Assembly (NCBI GenBank): GCA_947500775.1
Contig: CANMTD010000001.1
Location: 62,001-126,000 of the forward strand
Reading direction: 5' to 3'
DNA length: 64,000 nucleotides
Source: an uncultured Paracoccaceae bacterium
GTDB lineage: Bacteria; Pseudomonadota; Alphaproteobacteria; Rhodobacterales; Rhodobacteraceae
Position 1 is the first letter of the stretch, and each line of letters opens with the position of its first letter. The position numbers and the translations under genes were made by a program. Shown here piece after piece: positions 50,858-60,107 of this stretch. The notes beneath the pieces are model-generated. The model was not told where the DNA came from, made no database searches, and saw only the letters and a program-made list of their open reading frames with translations.

Positions 50858-52387
50858 TCAGAGCAGCGTGCCCAGATATATGGCCGCACTGGCCAGCGCC
50901 GCACCAAAGCCCATCCAGACCACGGGTCTTAGCCGGGAACTGGGTGGAGCCTTGGGCGCATGGGCCGTTTGGTTGATCAGCGCGGCCTCGGCCATCTGTG
51001 GCAGTTGCGGGCCGAAACGGGCAAGCACCTTGGCGGTCTGCGCCAGATCGCGCAGCAGGGCACGGGGGCCTATATTTTCTTTGATATAGCTCTCGACGAT
51101 AGGCTGGGCGACCTGCCAGATATTCATATGCGGGTCCAGCGACCGTGCCACACCTTCGACCACCACCATGGTGCGCTGCAGCAGGATCAGCTCGGTCCGG
51201 GTTTCCATGCCAAACCGTTCGGTGACCTCAAACAGATAGGCCAGCAGCCGCGCCATCGAGATATGAGAGGCATCCATCCCGAAAATCGGTTCGCCCACCG
51301 CGCGCAGGGCGCGGGCGAATTCGTCGATATCCCGGTCGGCGGGGACATAGCCCGCCTCGAAATGCACCTCGGCGACGCGGCGATAATCCTTGCGGATGAA
51401 CCCGAACAGGATCTCGGCATAGACCCGGCGGGTGTATTCGTCGATCCGGCCCATGATGCCGAAATCGTAACACAGGATATCGCCGTTCGCGCCGACCTTC
51501 AGGTTGCCCTGATGCATGTCCGCGTGGAAATACCCATCGCGCAGAGCCTGTCCCAGAAACAGTTGCAGCACACGTTCGCTGATGGCCCGCCGGTCGTGCC
51601 CGGCCGCATCCAATGCGGCGTTATCGCCCAGCGGTATGCCTTCGACCCAATCCAGGGTCATCACCCGGCGTCCGGACAGGAACCAATGGATGCCGGGCAC
51701 CTGAAACCCGGCGTCGCCTTCTGTATTGGCCTTGAATTCGGCGGCAGCCGAGCTTTCCAGCCGCAGATCCAACTCGCCCATCACCACGCCTTCGAAATGG
51801 GCGATCACATCGGTCGGGCGCAGGCGCCGCGATGCGGGCGACAGCATTTCGATCAGCGACGCGGCCAGATAAAAGGCGTCGATGTCCGTGCGGAACGCTT
51901 TTTCGATCTTGGGGCGCAGGACCTTGACCGCCACTTCAACCCCGGTCTCAGAGATGCGCGCCTTGTGCACCTGCGCGATCGAGGCGGCGGCAACCGGAAG
52001 ACCGAATTCGCTGAACAGCTCATCCACGGGATGGCCAAGTTCCTCTGTCACCATCTGTTTGGCGACGGCCACCGGGAAGGGGGGCAATTTATCCTGCAGA
52101 ACCCGCAGTTGCTGTGCCAGGTCATCGCCCACCACATCGGGGCGGGTCGACAGGATTTGACCGAATTTGATGTATGCAGGGCCAAGCGCGGTCAGCGCAC
52201 GGGTGGCGGGGGGCAGGGACGGATCGCCCTTGAGGCCAAGCCAGGCAAACGGCCAGCCCAGCACGCGGGCAACGATGCGCAGGGATCGCGGGGCGCTGAA
52301 GGCTTCCAGCACCACGCCCATCGCGCCGGTGCGTTCCAGCGTGGCGCCGGTCCGGATCAGCCGCCAGATATTGTGAGGCCCGCGCAC
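50858..52387 (-). CDS. ubiB: Ubiquinone biosynthesis regulatory kinase-like protein UbiB
   Basis: UbiB is an atypical ABC1/ADCK kinase-like ATPase needed for aerobic ubiquinone synthesis. The 509-residue product starts at a GTG and has the KxGQ motif AYIKFGQILSTRPDVVGDD, then AAASIAQVHKA, GVEVAVKVLRP, the catalytic-like FHADMHQGNLKV and CYDFGIMGRID. Two C-terminal hydrophobic helices end GFGAALASAAIYLGTL. It follows ubiE on the same strand after one base. Normal length and motifs. Confidence 0.96.
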   Translation of the reverse strand: MRGPHNIWRLIRTGATLERTGAMGVVLEAFSAPRSLRIVARVLGWPFAWLGLKGDPSLPPATRALTALGPAYIKFGQILSTRPDVVGDDLAQQLRVLQDKLPPFPVAVAKQMVTEELGHPVDELFSEFGLPVAAASIAQVHKARISETGVEVAVKVLRPKIEKAFRTDIDAFYLAASLIEMLSPASRRLRPTDVIAHFEGVVMGELDLRLESSAAAEFKANTEGDAGFQVPGIHWFLSGRRVMTLDWVEGIPLGDNAALDAAGHDRRAISERVLQLFLGQALRDGYFHADMHQGNLKVGANGDILCYDFGIMGRIDEYTRRVYAEILFGFIRKDYRRVAEVHFEAGYVPADRDIDEFARALRAVGEPIFGMDASHISMARLLAYLFEVTERFGMETRTELILLQRTMVVVEGVARSLDPHMNIWQVAQPIVESYIKENIGPRALLRDLAQTAKVLARFGPQLPQMAEAALINQTAHAPKAPPSSRLRPVVWMGFGAALASAAIYLGTLL

Positions 52388-52388
52388 G

Positions 52389-53141
52389 TTACAGTTTCCA
52401 CCCGGAATGCAGCGCCGCCACGCCCATCGTCAGATTGCGGTATTTGACGTTTTCGAACCCGGCGTCGCGGATCATGGCGGCGAACCGTTCCTGATCGGGG
52501 AATTTGCGGATGGATTCGACCAGATACTGGTAACTGTCCCTGTCATTCGCCACGACCTGCCCCATCGCCGGGATCACGTTGAACGAATAGCGGTCATAGG
52601 CCCATTGCATCGCCGGGTTCGGCAGTTGGCTGAATTCCAGCACCATCAGTCGCCCGCCGGGTTTCAGCACGCGAAACGCCTCGGACAGGGCATCTTCGAC
52701 GCGGGTGACGTTCCGGATGCCAAAGGAAATGGTATAGACGTCGAAACTGTTCGCCTCGAACGGCAGGGCCATCGCATCGCCCACGACCCAGTCCAGCGCC
52801 TCGGCGCGTTGTTCGGCCTCGGCCCGTTGGCGGCCTTCGATCAGCATCGATTCCGTCATGTCCAGAACCACGGCCGATGCGCCCGGCGCGCGCCCCAGAA
52901 ACCGAAAGGCGATGTCGCCGGTGCCACCGGCCACATCCAGCAGCCGCTGGTGGGGACGCGGCGCCAGCCAATCCATCATCGCGTCTTTCCAGATGCGGTG
53001 AATGCCCATCGACATCAGATCGTTCATGATGTCATAGCGCGAGGCGACACGCGTGAACACGCCATGCACCATGCCCGCCTTTTCCTCTTCGGCCACGGTC
53101 TGATAGCCGAAATGAGTCGTCTTCTGGGTTTCGTCGGTCAT
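52389..53141 (-). CDS. ubiE: Demethylmenaquinone/ubiquinone C-methyltransferase UbiE
   Basis: UbiE methylates the 2-polyprenyl-6-methoxy-benzoquinol ring with S-adenosylmethionine. The 250-residue product from the ATG at 53141 shows [20 protein letters not shown], then [12 protein letters not shown], the SAM motif [16 protein letters not shown], and the signature [15 protein letters not shown] lies upstream of this ATG. It precedes ubiB in the leftward pair; the divergent mutM starts 86 bases away. Confidence 0.96.
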   Translation of the reverse strand: MTDETQKTTHFGYQTVAEEEKAGMVHGVFTRVASRYDIMNDLMSMGIHRIWKDAMMDWLAPRPHQRLLDVAGGTGDIAFRFLGRAPGASAVVLDMTESMLIEGRQRAEAEQRAEALDWVVGDAMALPFEANSFDVYTISFGIRNVTRVEDALSEAFRVLKPGGRLMVLEFSQLPNPAMQWAYDRYSFNVIPAMGQVVANDRDSYQYLVESIRKFPDQERFAAMIRDAGFENVKYRNLTMGVAALHSGWKL

Positions 53142-53227
53142 TCTGCCTTGCCGTCGCTGATAACTCACCCTTCTTATAGGGTGCCAGCGCCCCGATACAA
53201 CGACCGCCGTACAAAGAGGAAGCCAAG

Positions 53228-54079
53228 ATGCCCGAATTGCCCGAAGTCGAGACAGTCCGTCGCGGGCTGGCCCCCGCGATGGAGGGGCAGAAAATCATGC
53301 GCGCCGATATCCGCCGTCCCGATCTGCGCTGGCCGTTTCCGGAAAACATGGCCGACCGGCTGACCGGCGCGCGGGTGATCCGGATGGGGCGGCGATCGAA
53401 ATATATTCTGGCCGCGCTGGACACGGACGAGACGCTGATCATCCATCTGGGCATGTCGGGCCGCATGCTGGTATCGGGCGATCCGCTGGGTCAGTTTCAC
53501 CACGCGCACCCGGCCCCGCAGAAACACGACCATGTGGTTCTTGATATGGAAAACGGCGCGCGCATCACCTTTAACGACGCGCGCCGGTTCGGGGCGATGG
53601 ACCTGTGCAAGACCGCCGAAACGGCGGCTCATCCGCTGTTGGCCAAGCTGGGGCCGGAACCCAATGGCAATACCTTCAACGAGACCTATCTTCAGGACCG
53701 GCTGAAGGGGCGGATGACGCCGATCAAATCGGCGCTTCTGGATCAGCGCATCATCGCGGGGCTGGGAAATATCTATGTATGCGAAGCTCTGCATCGTGCG
53801 GGTATCGCGCCAACCCGGCAGGCCGGGCGCATCTCTGCCGCGCGTATTGCCGCACTTGTGCCCGTCATCCGCGCGGTGATCGCCGAGGCGATTGAGGCGG
53901 GCGGCTCCAGCCTCAGCGATTATCGGCAGGCAGATGGTGAGCTGGGTTATTTTCAACACTGTTTTCAGGCCTATGACCGCGAAGGCGCGCCCTGTCTGAA
54001 ACCCGGTTGCGGTGGCGTGATTCAGCGAATCGTACAGTCGGGCAGATCGACCTTCTACTGTGCGCAATGCCAAAGATGA
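53228..54079 (+). CDS. mutM: Formamidopyrimidine-DNA glycosylase MutM/Fpg
   Basis: MutM removes 8-oxoguanine and formamidopyrimidines by glycosylase/AP-lyase action. The 283-residue product has the catalytic N-terminal proline and glutamate [13 protein letters not shown], the LHLGMSGR-like [10 protein letters not shown], the H2TH motif region [20 protein letters not shown], and a C-terminal zinc finger (CLKPGCGG, later YCAQCQR). All catalytic parts are present. It starts the rightward run leading to the enoyl-CoA hydratase and rpsT genes. Confidence 0.97.
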   Translation: MPELPEVETVRRGLAPAMEGQKIMRADIRRPDLRWPFPENMADRLTGARVIRMGRRSKYILAALDTDETLIIHLGMSGRMLVSGDPLGQFHHAHPAPQKHDHVVLDMENGARITFNDARRFGAMDLCKTAETAAHPLLAKLGPEPNGNTFNETYLQDRLKGRMTPIKSALLDQRIIAGLGNIYVCEALHRAGIAPTRQAGRISAARIAALVPVIRAVIAEAIEAGGSSLSDYRQADGELGYFQHCFQAYDREGAPCLKPGCGGVIQRIVQSGRSTFYCAQCQR

Positions 54080-54142
54080 CTTGATCAATGGCCACAGGTT
54101 GGTAAGGAATCGTCCTGGAAATCACGGGAGACACGGCGCACC

Positions 54143-54919
54143 ATGGCTTATACCACTCTGATCGTAGACATCGAAGAACATGTCGCGCTGATCCGGCTGA
54201 ACCGCCCGGACGCGCTGAATGCGCTGAACGCTGAATTGATGCGTGAACTGGCGGATGCCGTCAGCCAGGCCAACAAGAACGACAAGGTACGTTGCATTGT
54301 CCTGACCGGTTCCGAAAAGGCGTTTGCCGCCGGTGCGGACATCAAGGAAATGAGCGAGAAAACCTTCGTCGAGGTATTCACCGAAGACTTCTTTACCGAC
54401 GACACCGAAGAATTCCTGCGCTGCCGCAAGCCGATCATCGCGGCCGTTGCGGGCTATGCGCTGGGCGGCGGGTGCGAATTGGCGATGATGTGCGATTTCA
54501 TCATCGCGGCCGACAGCGCCAAATTCGGCCAGCCCGAAATCAACCTGGGCGTCATGGCCGGCATCGGCGGCACCCAGCGGCTGACACGGCTGGTGGGCAA
54601 ATCCAAATCCATGGACATGCACCTGACGGGCCGTTTCATGGATGCGGCCGAGGCCGAACAATCCGGGCTGGTGTCGCGGGTGGTGCCCGCCAAGAAACTG
54701 ATGGAAGAGGTGATGGCCGCGGCCCATAAAATCGCCGAGAAATCGGTACTGACGACCATGGCGATCAAGGAATCCGTCAACCGCAGCTATGAGACCACGC
54801 AGCGCGAAGGCATCTTGTTCGAACGCCGCCTGTTCCATTCGCTGTTTGCGACCGAAGACCAGAACGAAGGCATGTCCGCCTTTCTGGAAAAGCGCGAACC
54901 GCAGTTTCGTGACAAATGA
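54143..54919 (+). CDS. Enoyl-CoA hydratase
   Basis: The enzyme hydrates 2-trans-enoyl-CoA in fatty-acid beta-oxidation. The 258-residue product shows the crotonase fold: NRPDALNALNAELM, then AFAAGADIKEMSEK (oxyanion hole), AVAGYALGGGCELAMMCDFI with the first catalytic Glu, and FGQPEINLGVMAGIGGTQRL with the second catalytic Glu. Both glutamates being kept supports true hydratase activity rather than another crotonase reaction. mutM lies 63 bases upstream and rpsT follows downstream. Confidence 0.95.
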   Translation: MAYTTLIVDIEEHVALIRLNRPDALNALNAELMRELADAVSQANKNDKVRCIVLTGSEKAFAAGADIKEMSEKTFVEVFTEDFFTDDTEEFLRCRKPIIAAVAGYALGGGCELAMMCDFIIAADSAKFGQPEINLGVMAGIGGTQRLTRLVGKSKSMDMHLTGRFMDAAEAEQSGLVSRVVPAKKLMEEVMAAAHKIAEKSVLTTMAIKESVNRSYETTQREGILFERRLFHSLFATEDQNEGMSAFLEKREPQFRDK

Positions 54920-54943
54920 GTCACAAAAACTTTGCACGCCCAG

Positions 54944-54972
54944 TTGACTTACACGCGAGTCGGCCATAGAAG
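54944..54972 (+). promoter_or_regulatory. Likely sigma-70-type promoter of rpsT
   Basis: TTGACT at 54944-54949, a 17-base spacer, and TAGAAG at 54967-54972, about 45 bases before the rpsT start codon. The -35 is strong and the -10 is moderate, as is usual for alphaproteobacterial housekeeping promoters. Confidence 0.55.
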
Positions 54973-55017
54973 CGCGACTTCAGATTTACGCAATCCCAAA
55001 ACCGGGAACCCGAACTT

Positions 55018-55284
55018 ATGGCAAATTCGCCCCAGGCAAAAAAACGTGCTCGCCAGAACGAGCGCCGCTTCGCTATCAACAAAGCGCGCCGTTCGCGCAT
55101 CCGCACCTTCCTGCGCAAGGTCGAGGAAGCAATCGCTTCCGGTGACAAGGACGCGGCAGGTACAGCACTGCGTCAGGCTCAGCCCGAGCTGATGCGCGGC
55201 GTGTCCCGCGGCATCCTGCACAAGAACACCGTCGCGCGCAAAATGTCGCGTCTGTCGGCACGGGTGAAATCGATCACCGCCTGA
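55018..55284 (+). CDS. rpsT: Small ribosomal subunit protein bS20
   Basis: S20 binds 16S rRNA early in 30S assembly. The 88-residue product has [20 protein letters not shown], then [18 protein letters not shown] and [19 protein letters not shown], the typical Lys/Arg-rich helices. It is preceded by a sigma-70-like promoter and followed by a strong intrinsic terminator, so it appears to be a single-gene unit. Its place just before dnaA is common in Rhodobacterales. Confidence 0.98.
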   Translation: MANSPQAKKRARQNERRFAINKARRSRIRTFLRKVEEAIASGDKDAAGTALRQAQPELMRGVSRGILHKNTVARKMSRLSARVKSITA

Positions 55285-55305
55285 GTCGCGACGAACAGAT
55301 TTTCG

Positions 55306-55339
55306 AAAAGGGCGCATCCGCTGGATGGCGCCCTTTTTT
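55306..55339 (+). terminator. Intrinsic terminator of rpsT
   Basis: AAAAGGGCGC (55306-55315) pairs with GCGCCCTTTT (55328-55337); ATCC and GGAT extend the stem inside, past one bulged G. Six T's follow. This is a classic rho-independent terminator 21 bases after the rpsT stop. Confidence 0.92.
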
Positions 55340-55340
55340 C

Positions 55341-55936
55341 GTTTTTACAAAATTGTTGCAAATTATCCACCCTTGCCGCGGGGCGCACACGCTTTTCGGA
55401 TTCGTTTCGCCAATCGCTCAGTCAAGTTCTAAGTTCTGTTGCGCGAGCCTCAGACGACTTGCTAGTTTCAGTCTTGCGATTCACATCGTCTTGGGGGGAC
55501 ATGGTCAGGTACCGCTCAATCTGCGCCAACTATGGAACGGTCGAAAAGGCCGGATCCTTTAGAAAAATGCGGGTGGGCCTGTAGTGTCAAAGCAGACAGC
55601 AAAGTGGGGCTTTGTGTCATCTTTGATGCACCAATTGTCTAAGGCTTGTGGCGTCTGACGCCGCACTGCTTTTGACGGGCATGTCCAAGTAGAGCCGCGT
55701 TTGAGCGGAGCACAGGGATAACCGGATTTTTCCGGCCGTATCTTTTGTTGCCTTGTTCAAACTGCGTTTGCGTGGCTGTCACGCAATAGCGTCTGTCTGA
55801 TCTGCTGTCAGGTCCGGCACGAGAGCTGTTCTTATTCCCAAGGCGACGATCGCATACGGGGTTTCGTTCCGCTGGCACACTGATAGCGGCGCGTTGCTTG
55901 AACGATTGTGGGAAGTTCGTTGGAGTAAGAAAAAGA
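55341..55936. other. About 600-base region upstream of dnaA without a recognisable gene
   Basis: No convincing protein gene is seen; small frames lack coding character. One DnaA-box-like nonamer occurs at 55363-55371. The rest has mixed composition with no AT-rich 13-mer array and no cluster of DnaA boxes, so it looks like a long dnaA promoter/leader rather than a full replication origin. A small RNA cannot be excluded. Confidence 0.4.
55363..55371 (+). promoter_or_regulatory. DnaA-box-like nonamer
   Basis: TTATCCACC differs from the consensus TTATCCACA only at the last base. It lies right after the rpsT terminator and about 570 bases before the dnaA start. A single box could serve autoregulation; no cluster of boxes was found. 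Confidence 0.45.
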
Positions 55937-57310
55937 ATGACAAACGAAAGCTGGGGCCGTGCATGCGAAGATCTGCTGAAATCGATCGGAAGCAATAATT
56001 TTACGACCTGGATCAAGCCGTTGAAGTTCAAGGAACTGAACAATGGCGTCGCGCATTTTGACGTGCCTACCAGCTTTGTCGGTGACTGGGTTTCGCGGAA
56101 CTTCGGCGATGCGATTCTGCATCATCTGGCGGTGAATGGCGAAACCGTCGACCGGCTGCAATTCAACGTCGGCTCTCAATCCGCAAAATCCCCGGTGCCC
56201 GCCACCAAACCGGCGCAGGCCGAACCGGCAATGCCCGCGAATGCCGCCCCCGCGCGCGCCGAAGGCGATCTGCCCGGCGCGCCCATCGATGCCCGCTTTA
56301 CCTTTGACAGCTTCGTGGTCGGCAAGCCGAACGAACTGGCCCATGCCGCCGCGCGCCGCGTGGCCGAAGGCGGCCCTGTCACGTTCAACCCGCTGTTCCT
56401 GTATGGTGGCGTGGGCTTGGGCAAAACCCACCTGATGCACGCCATCGCGTGGGAGCTTCAGAACCGTTCGCCCCATCTGCGGGTCGTGTATCTGTCGGCC
56501 GAACAATTCATGTATCGCTTCGTTCAGGCGCTGCGCGAACGTGACACGATGGGGTTCAAGGAGTTGTTCCGTTCGGTCGATGTGCTGATGGTTGACGATG
56601 TGCAGTTCATCGCGGGCAAAGACAGCACACAGGATGAATTTTTCCACACATTCAACGCCTTGGTGGATCAGAACAAACAGATCATCATCTCGGCGGATCG
56701 TGCCCCGGGCGAAATCAAGGACCTGGAAGAGCGGATCAAATCGCGCCTGCAATGCGGTCTGGTCGTCGATCTGCACCCGACAGACTACGAACTGCGGCTG
56801 GGCATTCTGCAGCAGAAGGTCGAACATTACCGCCAGCAATATCCCGGTCTGGTCATCGCGCCCGGCGTTCTGGAATTTCTGGCGCACCGCATTTCGACCA
56901 ACGTCCGCGTGCTTGAAGGCGCGCTGACCCGGCTTTTCGCTTTCGCGTCGCTGGTGGGCAAAGAGATCACGCTGGATCTGGCTCAGGACTGTCTGGCCGA
57001 TATCCTGCGCGCCTCGGATCGCAAGGTCACGGTCGAAGAAATTCAGCGCAAGGTCAGCGAACATTACAACATGCGGTTGTCCGATATGATCGGCCCGCGC
57101 CGCCATCGCATGATCGCGCGCCCGCGCCAGATCGCGATGTATCTGGCCAAGCAACTGACCTCGCGGTCGTTGCCGGAAATCGGCCGTCGGTTCGGCGGGC
57201 GTGATCACACAACGGTCATGCATGCGGTCAAACGGGTGGATGAACTGCGCGCAGTGGACAATCAGATCGCAGAAGACCTGGAAATGTTGCGCCGAACCCT
57301 CGAAGCGTGA
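55937..57310 (+). CDS. dnaA: Chromosomal replication initiator DnaA
   Basis: DnaA binds oriC boxes, opens the duplex and loads DnaB. The 457-residue product from the ATG at 55937 has the N-terminal DnaB-contact domain (SWGRACEDLLKSIGSNNFTT), an Ala/Pro-rich linker (about 85-120), the AAA+ domain with P-loop LYGGVGLGKTHLMHA (about 155-168) and Walker B VLMVDDVQFIAG. The DNA-binding signature is FGGRDHTTVMHAVKRV. A 13-codon upstream extension is possible but unlike DnaA N-termini. It begins the dnaA-dnaN-recF-gyrB block. Confidence 0.98.
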   Translation: MTNESWGRACEDLLKSIGSNNFTTWIKPLKFKELNNGVAHFDVPTSFVGDWVSRNFGDAILHHLAVNGETVDRLQFNVGSQSAKSPVPATKPAQAEPAMPANAAPARAEGDLPGAPIDARFTFDSFVVGKPNELAHAAARRVAEGGPVTFNPLFLYGGVGLGKTHLMHAIAWELQNRSPHLRVVYLSAEQFMYRFVQALRERDTMGFKELFRSVDVLMVDDVQFIAGKDSTQDEFFHTFNALVDQNKQIIISADRAPGEIKDLEERIKSRLQCGLVVDLHPTDYELRLGILQQKVEHYRQQYPGLVIAPGVLEFLAHRISTNVRVLEGALTRLFAFASLVGKEITLDLAQDCLADILRASDRKVTVEEIQRKVSEHYNMRLSDMIGPRRHRMIARPRQIAMYLAKQLTSRSLPEIGRRFGGRDHTTVMHAVKRVDELRAVDNQIAEDLEMLRRTLEA

Positions 57311-57316
57311 TTCTGC

Positions 57317-57339
57317 GGGGCGTCTGGCCTTGACGCCCC
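57317..57339 (+). terminator. Hairpin downstream of dnaA
   Basis: GGGGCGTC (57317-57324) and GACGCCCC (57332-57339) with a seven-base loop follow the dnaA stop by 7 bases. No T-run is present, so it may attenuate rather than end transcription into dnaN, or stabilise the dnaA 3' end. Confidence 0.45.
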
Positions 57340-57427
57340 GGTCAAACCGACCGACAGTCCAAAAAAGTCTTGAGCCGGAAGGAGAAACAGGTAGTTTCGC
57401 CTTCCCGGTGTCATGGGGAGCTTGGGA

Positions 57428-58546
57428 ATGAAAATCAGCATCGAACGCGGCGCATTGTTAAAAGCGGTGGGTCAAGCGCAATCGGTCGTTGAGCGACGCA
57501 ATACGATACCGATCCTGGCGAATGTCCTGATCGAGGCCGAGGCCGAGGGTGTCAGCTTTCGCGCCACCGATCTGGATATCGAGGTGGTCGATAATACGGT
57601 GGCACAGGTCGAACGGCCCGGGGCCACGACCGTTTCCGCGGTGACGTTGCATGAAATCGTGCGCAAACTGCCCGATGGGGCCTTGGTCCAGCTGACCGAT
57701 GACGGCGCCAGCGGCCGGTTGACGGTCGAAGCCGGGCGTTCCAATTTTTCGCTGGCGACCCTGCCGCGCGAAGATTTCCCGGTCATGGCATCGTCGGAAT
57801 ACGCATCGAATTTCTCGGCCCCCGCGCCGATGCTGCGCCGGTTGTTCGACAAGTCGAAATTCGCGATTTCGACCGAAGAGACCCGGTATTACCTGAACGG
57901 CGTCTACATGCATGTTGCCGATGGCGAGGATGGCAAGGTTCTGCGCTGTGTCGCGACCGATGGTCACCGGCTGGCCCGGATCGATGCGCCCCTGCCCGAA
58001 GGAGCCGAAACCATGCCCGGCGTGATCGTACCGCGCAAAACCGTGGGCGAGATGCGCAAGCTTCTGGATGACGATGACGCGGTCATTGCGGTATCCGTTT
58101 CGGAAACCAAAGTGCGCTTTGCCACGCCGGAAATCACGCTGACTTCGAAGGTGATCGACGGGACCTTCCCCGATTATACCCGCGTCATTCCCCAAGGGAA
58201 CACCCGCAAGCTTGAGGTGGACGCCGCCGAATTCGCCAAGGCCGTGGACCGGGTGGCAACCGTTTCGTCCGAACGGTCGCGCGCGGTGAAACTGGCGCTG
58301 GACGAAGATCGTCTGGTTCTGTCCGTCAACGCGCCTGACGCCGGTGCCGCCGAGGAAGAGCTTGCCGTGGCGTACGGCGACGAACGGCTGGAAATCGGGT
58401 TCAACGCGAAATACCTGCTGGAAATCGCCAGCCAGGTCGATCGCGAAAATGCGGTGTTCATGTTCAACTCTGCCGGTGATCCGACATTGATGCGCGAAGG
58501 CAATGACCAATCGGCGGTCTATGTCGTCATGCCGATGCGCGTCTGA
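57428..58546 (+). CDS. dnaN: DNA polymerase III beta sliding clamp DnaN
   Basis: The clamp encircles DNA and tethers polymerase III. The 372-residue product from the ATG at 57428 has MKISIERGALLKAVGQAQSV, then VERRNTIPILANVLIEA, three similar clamp domains, the conserved YYLNGVYMH and VATDGHRLAR, and the C-terminal YVVMPMRV typical of beta clamps. An ATG five codons earlier is less likely by alignment to the family's N-terminus. Standard length and position after dnaA. Confidence 0.98.
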   Translation: MKISIERGALLKAVGQAQSVVERRNTIPILANVLIEAEAEGVSFRATDLDIEVVDNTVAQVERPGATTVSAVTLHEIVRKLPDGALVQLTDDGASGRLTVEAGRSNFSLATLPREDFPVMASSEYASNFSAPAPMLRRLFDKSKFAISTEETRYYLNGVYMHVADGEDGKVLRCVATDGHRLARIDAPLPEGAETMPGVIVPRKTVGEMRKLLDDDDAVIAVSVSETKVRFATPEITLTSKVIDGTFPDYTRVIPQGNTRKLEVDAAEFAKAVDRVATVSSERSRAVKLALDEDRLVLSVNAPDAGAAEEELAVAYGDERLEIGFNAKYLLEIASQVDRENAVFMFNSAGDPTLMREGNDQSAVYVVMPMRV

Positions 58547-58575
58547 CCGGACCATATCAACGGGGGGCGCATCAC

Positions 58576-59691
58576 ATGACAGCCCTTGCGTTACGAGAGC
58601 TGACATTATCCCATTTCAGGTCGCACAAGATCGGGCGGCTGGTGCTGGACGGCCGGCCGGTGGCCCTGTTCGGCCCCAACGGCGCGGGAAAAACCAATAT
58701 CCTAGAGGCGATATCGCTGCTGTCGCCGGGCCGGGGGCTGCGCCGCGCCGCCGCCGACGATCTGTCCCGCAAACCCGATGCGCTGGGCTGGAAGGTTTCG
58801 GGCAGATTGCAAAGCCTGCATCAGCTGCATGAGGTTGAAACATGGGCCGAACCGGGCGGCTCCCGTCAGGTGCGGATTGATGGCAAGGCCGCGGCGCAGC
58901 TGGCGCTGGGCCGGATCGCTCGCATCCTGTGGCTGGTGCCCGCCATGGACCGGCTGTGGATCGAAGGCGCCGAAGGGCGCCGCCGGTTTCTGGACCGGAT
59001 GACGCTGAGCATCGAACCGGGGCATGCGGAATCCGTTCTGACCTATGAAAAGGCGATGCGCGAACGCAACCGGTTGTTGAAGGATCAGGTGCGCGAACCC
59101 GCGTGGTACGGCGCGCTGGAACAGCAAATGGCGCGTTCGGGGGCCGATATCCAACGCAACCGCGCCCTGACCCTGACCCGGCTTGCCGCCGCGCAGGACG
59201 GCGCCGAAACCGCGTTCCCCACCGCAACCCTGACCATTCTGCCCCCCGAGGCCGAAAATGCGCCAAATGGCGAGGCGGAACTGGCACAGGCCTTTGCCGA
59301 CGGGCGCACGCAGGATCTGTATGCCGGGCGCACGCTGACCGGGCCGCACCGCGCCGATCTGGGCGCGATCTATGCCGCCAAAGGGGTGGAGGCGAAACAA
59401 TGTTCGACGGGTGAGCAGAAGGCTTTGCTGATCTCGCTGATTCTGGCCAATGCCCGCGCGCTGGCACAGGATTTCGGCGCCCCGCCGCTGTTGTTGCTGG
59501 ACGAGGTCGCGGCCCATCTGGATGCCACCCGGCGCGCGGCGCTTTATGACGAACTATGCGCCCTGAACGCCCAGGCCTGGATGACGGGCACGGGGGCCGA
59601 ATTGTTTTCCGAACTTGGCGATCGCGCCCAGTTTTTTGAGGTGTCCGAAGAAGACGGAGCCAGCACCATTATCGAAAGGTTTATATCATGA
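58576..59691 (+). CDS. recF: DNA replication/repair protein RecF
   Basis: RecF is an SMC-like ATPase that helps load RecA at gaps. The 371-residue product has the P-loop LFGPNGAGKTNILEAISLLS (Gly33-Thr40 core), then GRGLR, an ABC signature-like STGEQKALLISLILANA, and the Walker B/D-loop LLLLDEVAAHLDATRRAALY. It overlaps the next gene (VOC family) by 4 bases, ATGA, an unusual partner. All motifs of the family are present. Confidence 0.97.
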   Translation: MTALALRELTLSHFRSHKIGRLVLDGRPVALFGPNGAGKTNILEAISLLSPGRGLRRAAADDLSRKPDALGWKVSGRLQSLHQLHEVETWAEPGGSRQVRIDGKAAAQLALGRIARILWLVPAMDRLWIEGAEGRRRFLDRMTLSIEPGHAESVLTYEKAMRERNRLLKDQVREPAWYGALEQQMARSGADIQRNRALTLTRLAAAQDGAETAFPTATLTILPPEAENAPNGEAELAQAFADGRTQDLYAGRTLTGPHRADLGAIYAAKGVEAKQCSTGEQKALLISLILANARALAQDFGAPPLLLLDEVAAHLDATRRAALYDELCALNAQAWMTGTGAELFSELGDRAQFFEVSEEDGASTIIERFIS

Positions 59692-60107
59692 CCCCGAACC
59701 GCATTACATTGATCACCCTTGCCGTAAACGATCTGGCCGCCGCCGCGGGGTTTTACGAAAAACTGGGGTGGGAAAAGGAATTCCAAAGCGATCAGACGGT
59801 TTTCTACGATCTTGGCGGGCTGAAATTCGGCCTGTACCTGCGCGACAGCCTTGCCGGTGATCTGAACAAGACGCCGGATCAGTTGGGAACGGGCGGCACG
59901 ACGCTGGCCCAGAATTTCCCGGAAAAACAGGATGTTGATGCGGCTTACGCGGCGGCGCTGGCGGCGGGGGCGACCGCGTTGAAACCGCCCGCAGACATGT
60001 TCTGGGGCGGCTATTCCGGCGCCTGGGCCGATCCGGACGGAAATGTCTGGGAATACGCCTGGAATCCGTTTTGGGAACTGGATAGCGACGGGCGGATCAA
60101 AACATGA
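59688..60107 (+). CDS. VOC (glyoxalase/bleomycin-resistance) family protein
   Basis: The 139-residue product has the VOC fold pattern: ITLITLAVNDLAAAAGFYEK, then LGWEKEFQSDQTVFYDLGGL, and DPDGNVWEYAWNP with the C-terminal Glu usual in metal-binding members. Such proteins bind a metal and a small molecule; the substrate is unknown. It is translationally coupled to recF upstream and to the LysE-type gene downstream by ATGA overlaps. Confidence 0.88.
   Translation: MTPNRITLITLAVNDLAAAAGFYEKLGWEKEFQSDQTVFYDLGGLKFGLYLRDSLAGDLNKTPDQLGTGGTTLAQNFPEKQDVDAAYAAALAAGATALKPPADMFWGGYSGAWADPDGNVWEYAWNPFWELDSDGRIKT

Noticed and set aside
50960-52447. 495-codon open frame antisense to ubiB
   Set aside because: It is a composition shadow of ubiB with no protein family pattern and no ribosome site.
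55353-55562. 69-codon frame in the rpsT-dnaA gap
   Set aside because: It begins in the rpsT terminator region, lacks a ribosome site and has no coding pattern.
55341-55936. Replication origin upstream of dnaA
   Set aside because: Only one DnaA-box-like nonamer was seen, with no AT-rich unwinding repeats. Not enough to call oriC.
55832-57223. 463-codon open frame antisense to dnaA
   Set aside because: dnaA is certain on the other strand. The antisense frame lacks recognisable domains, and long antisense frames are normal in GC-rich genes.
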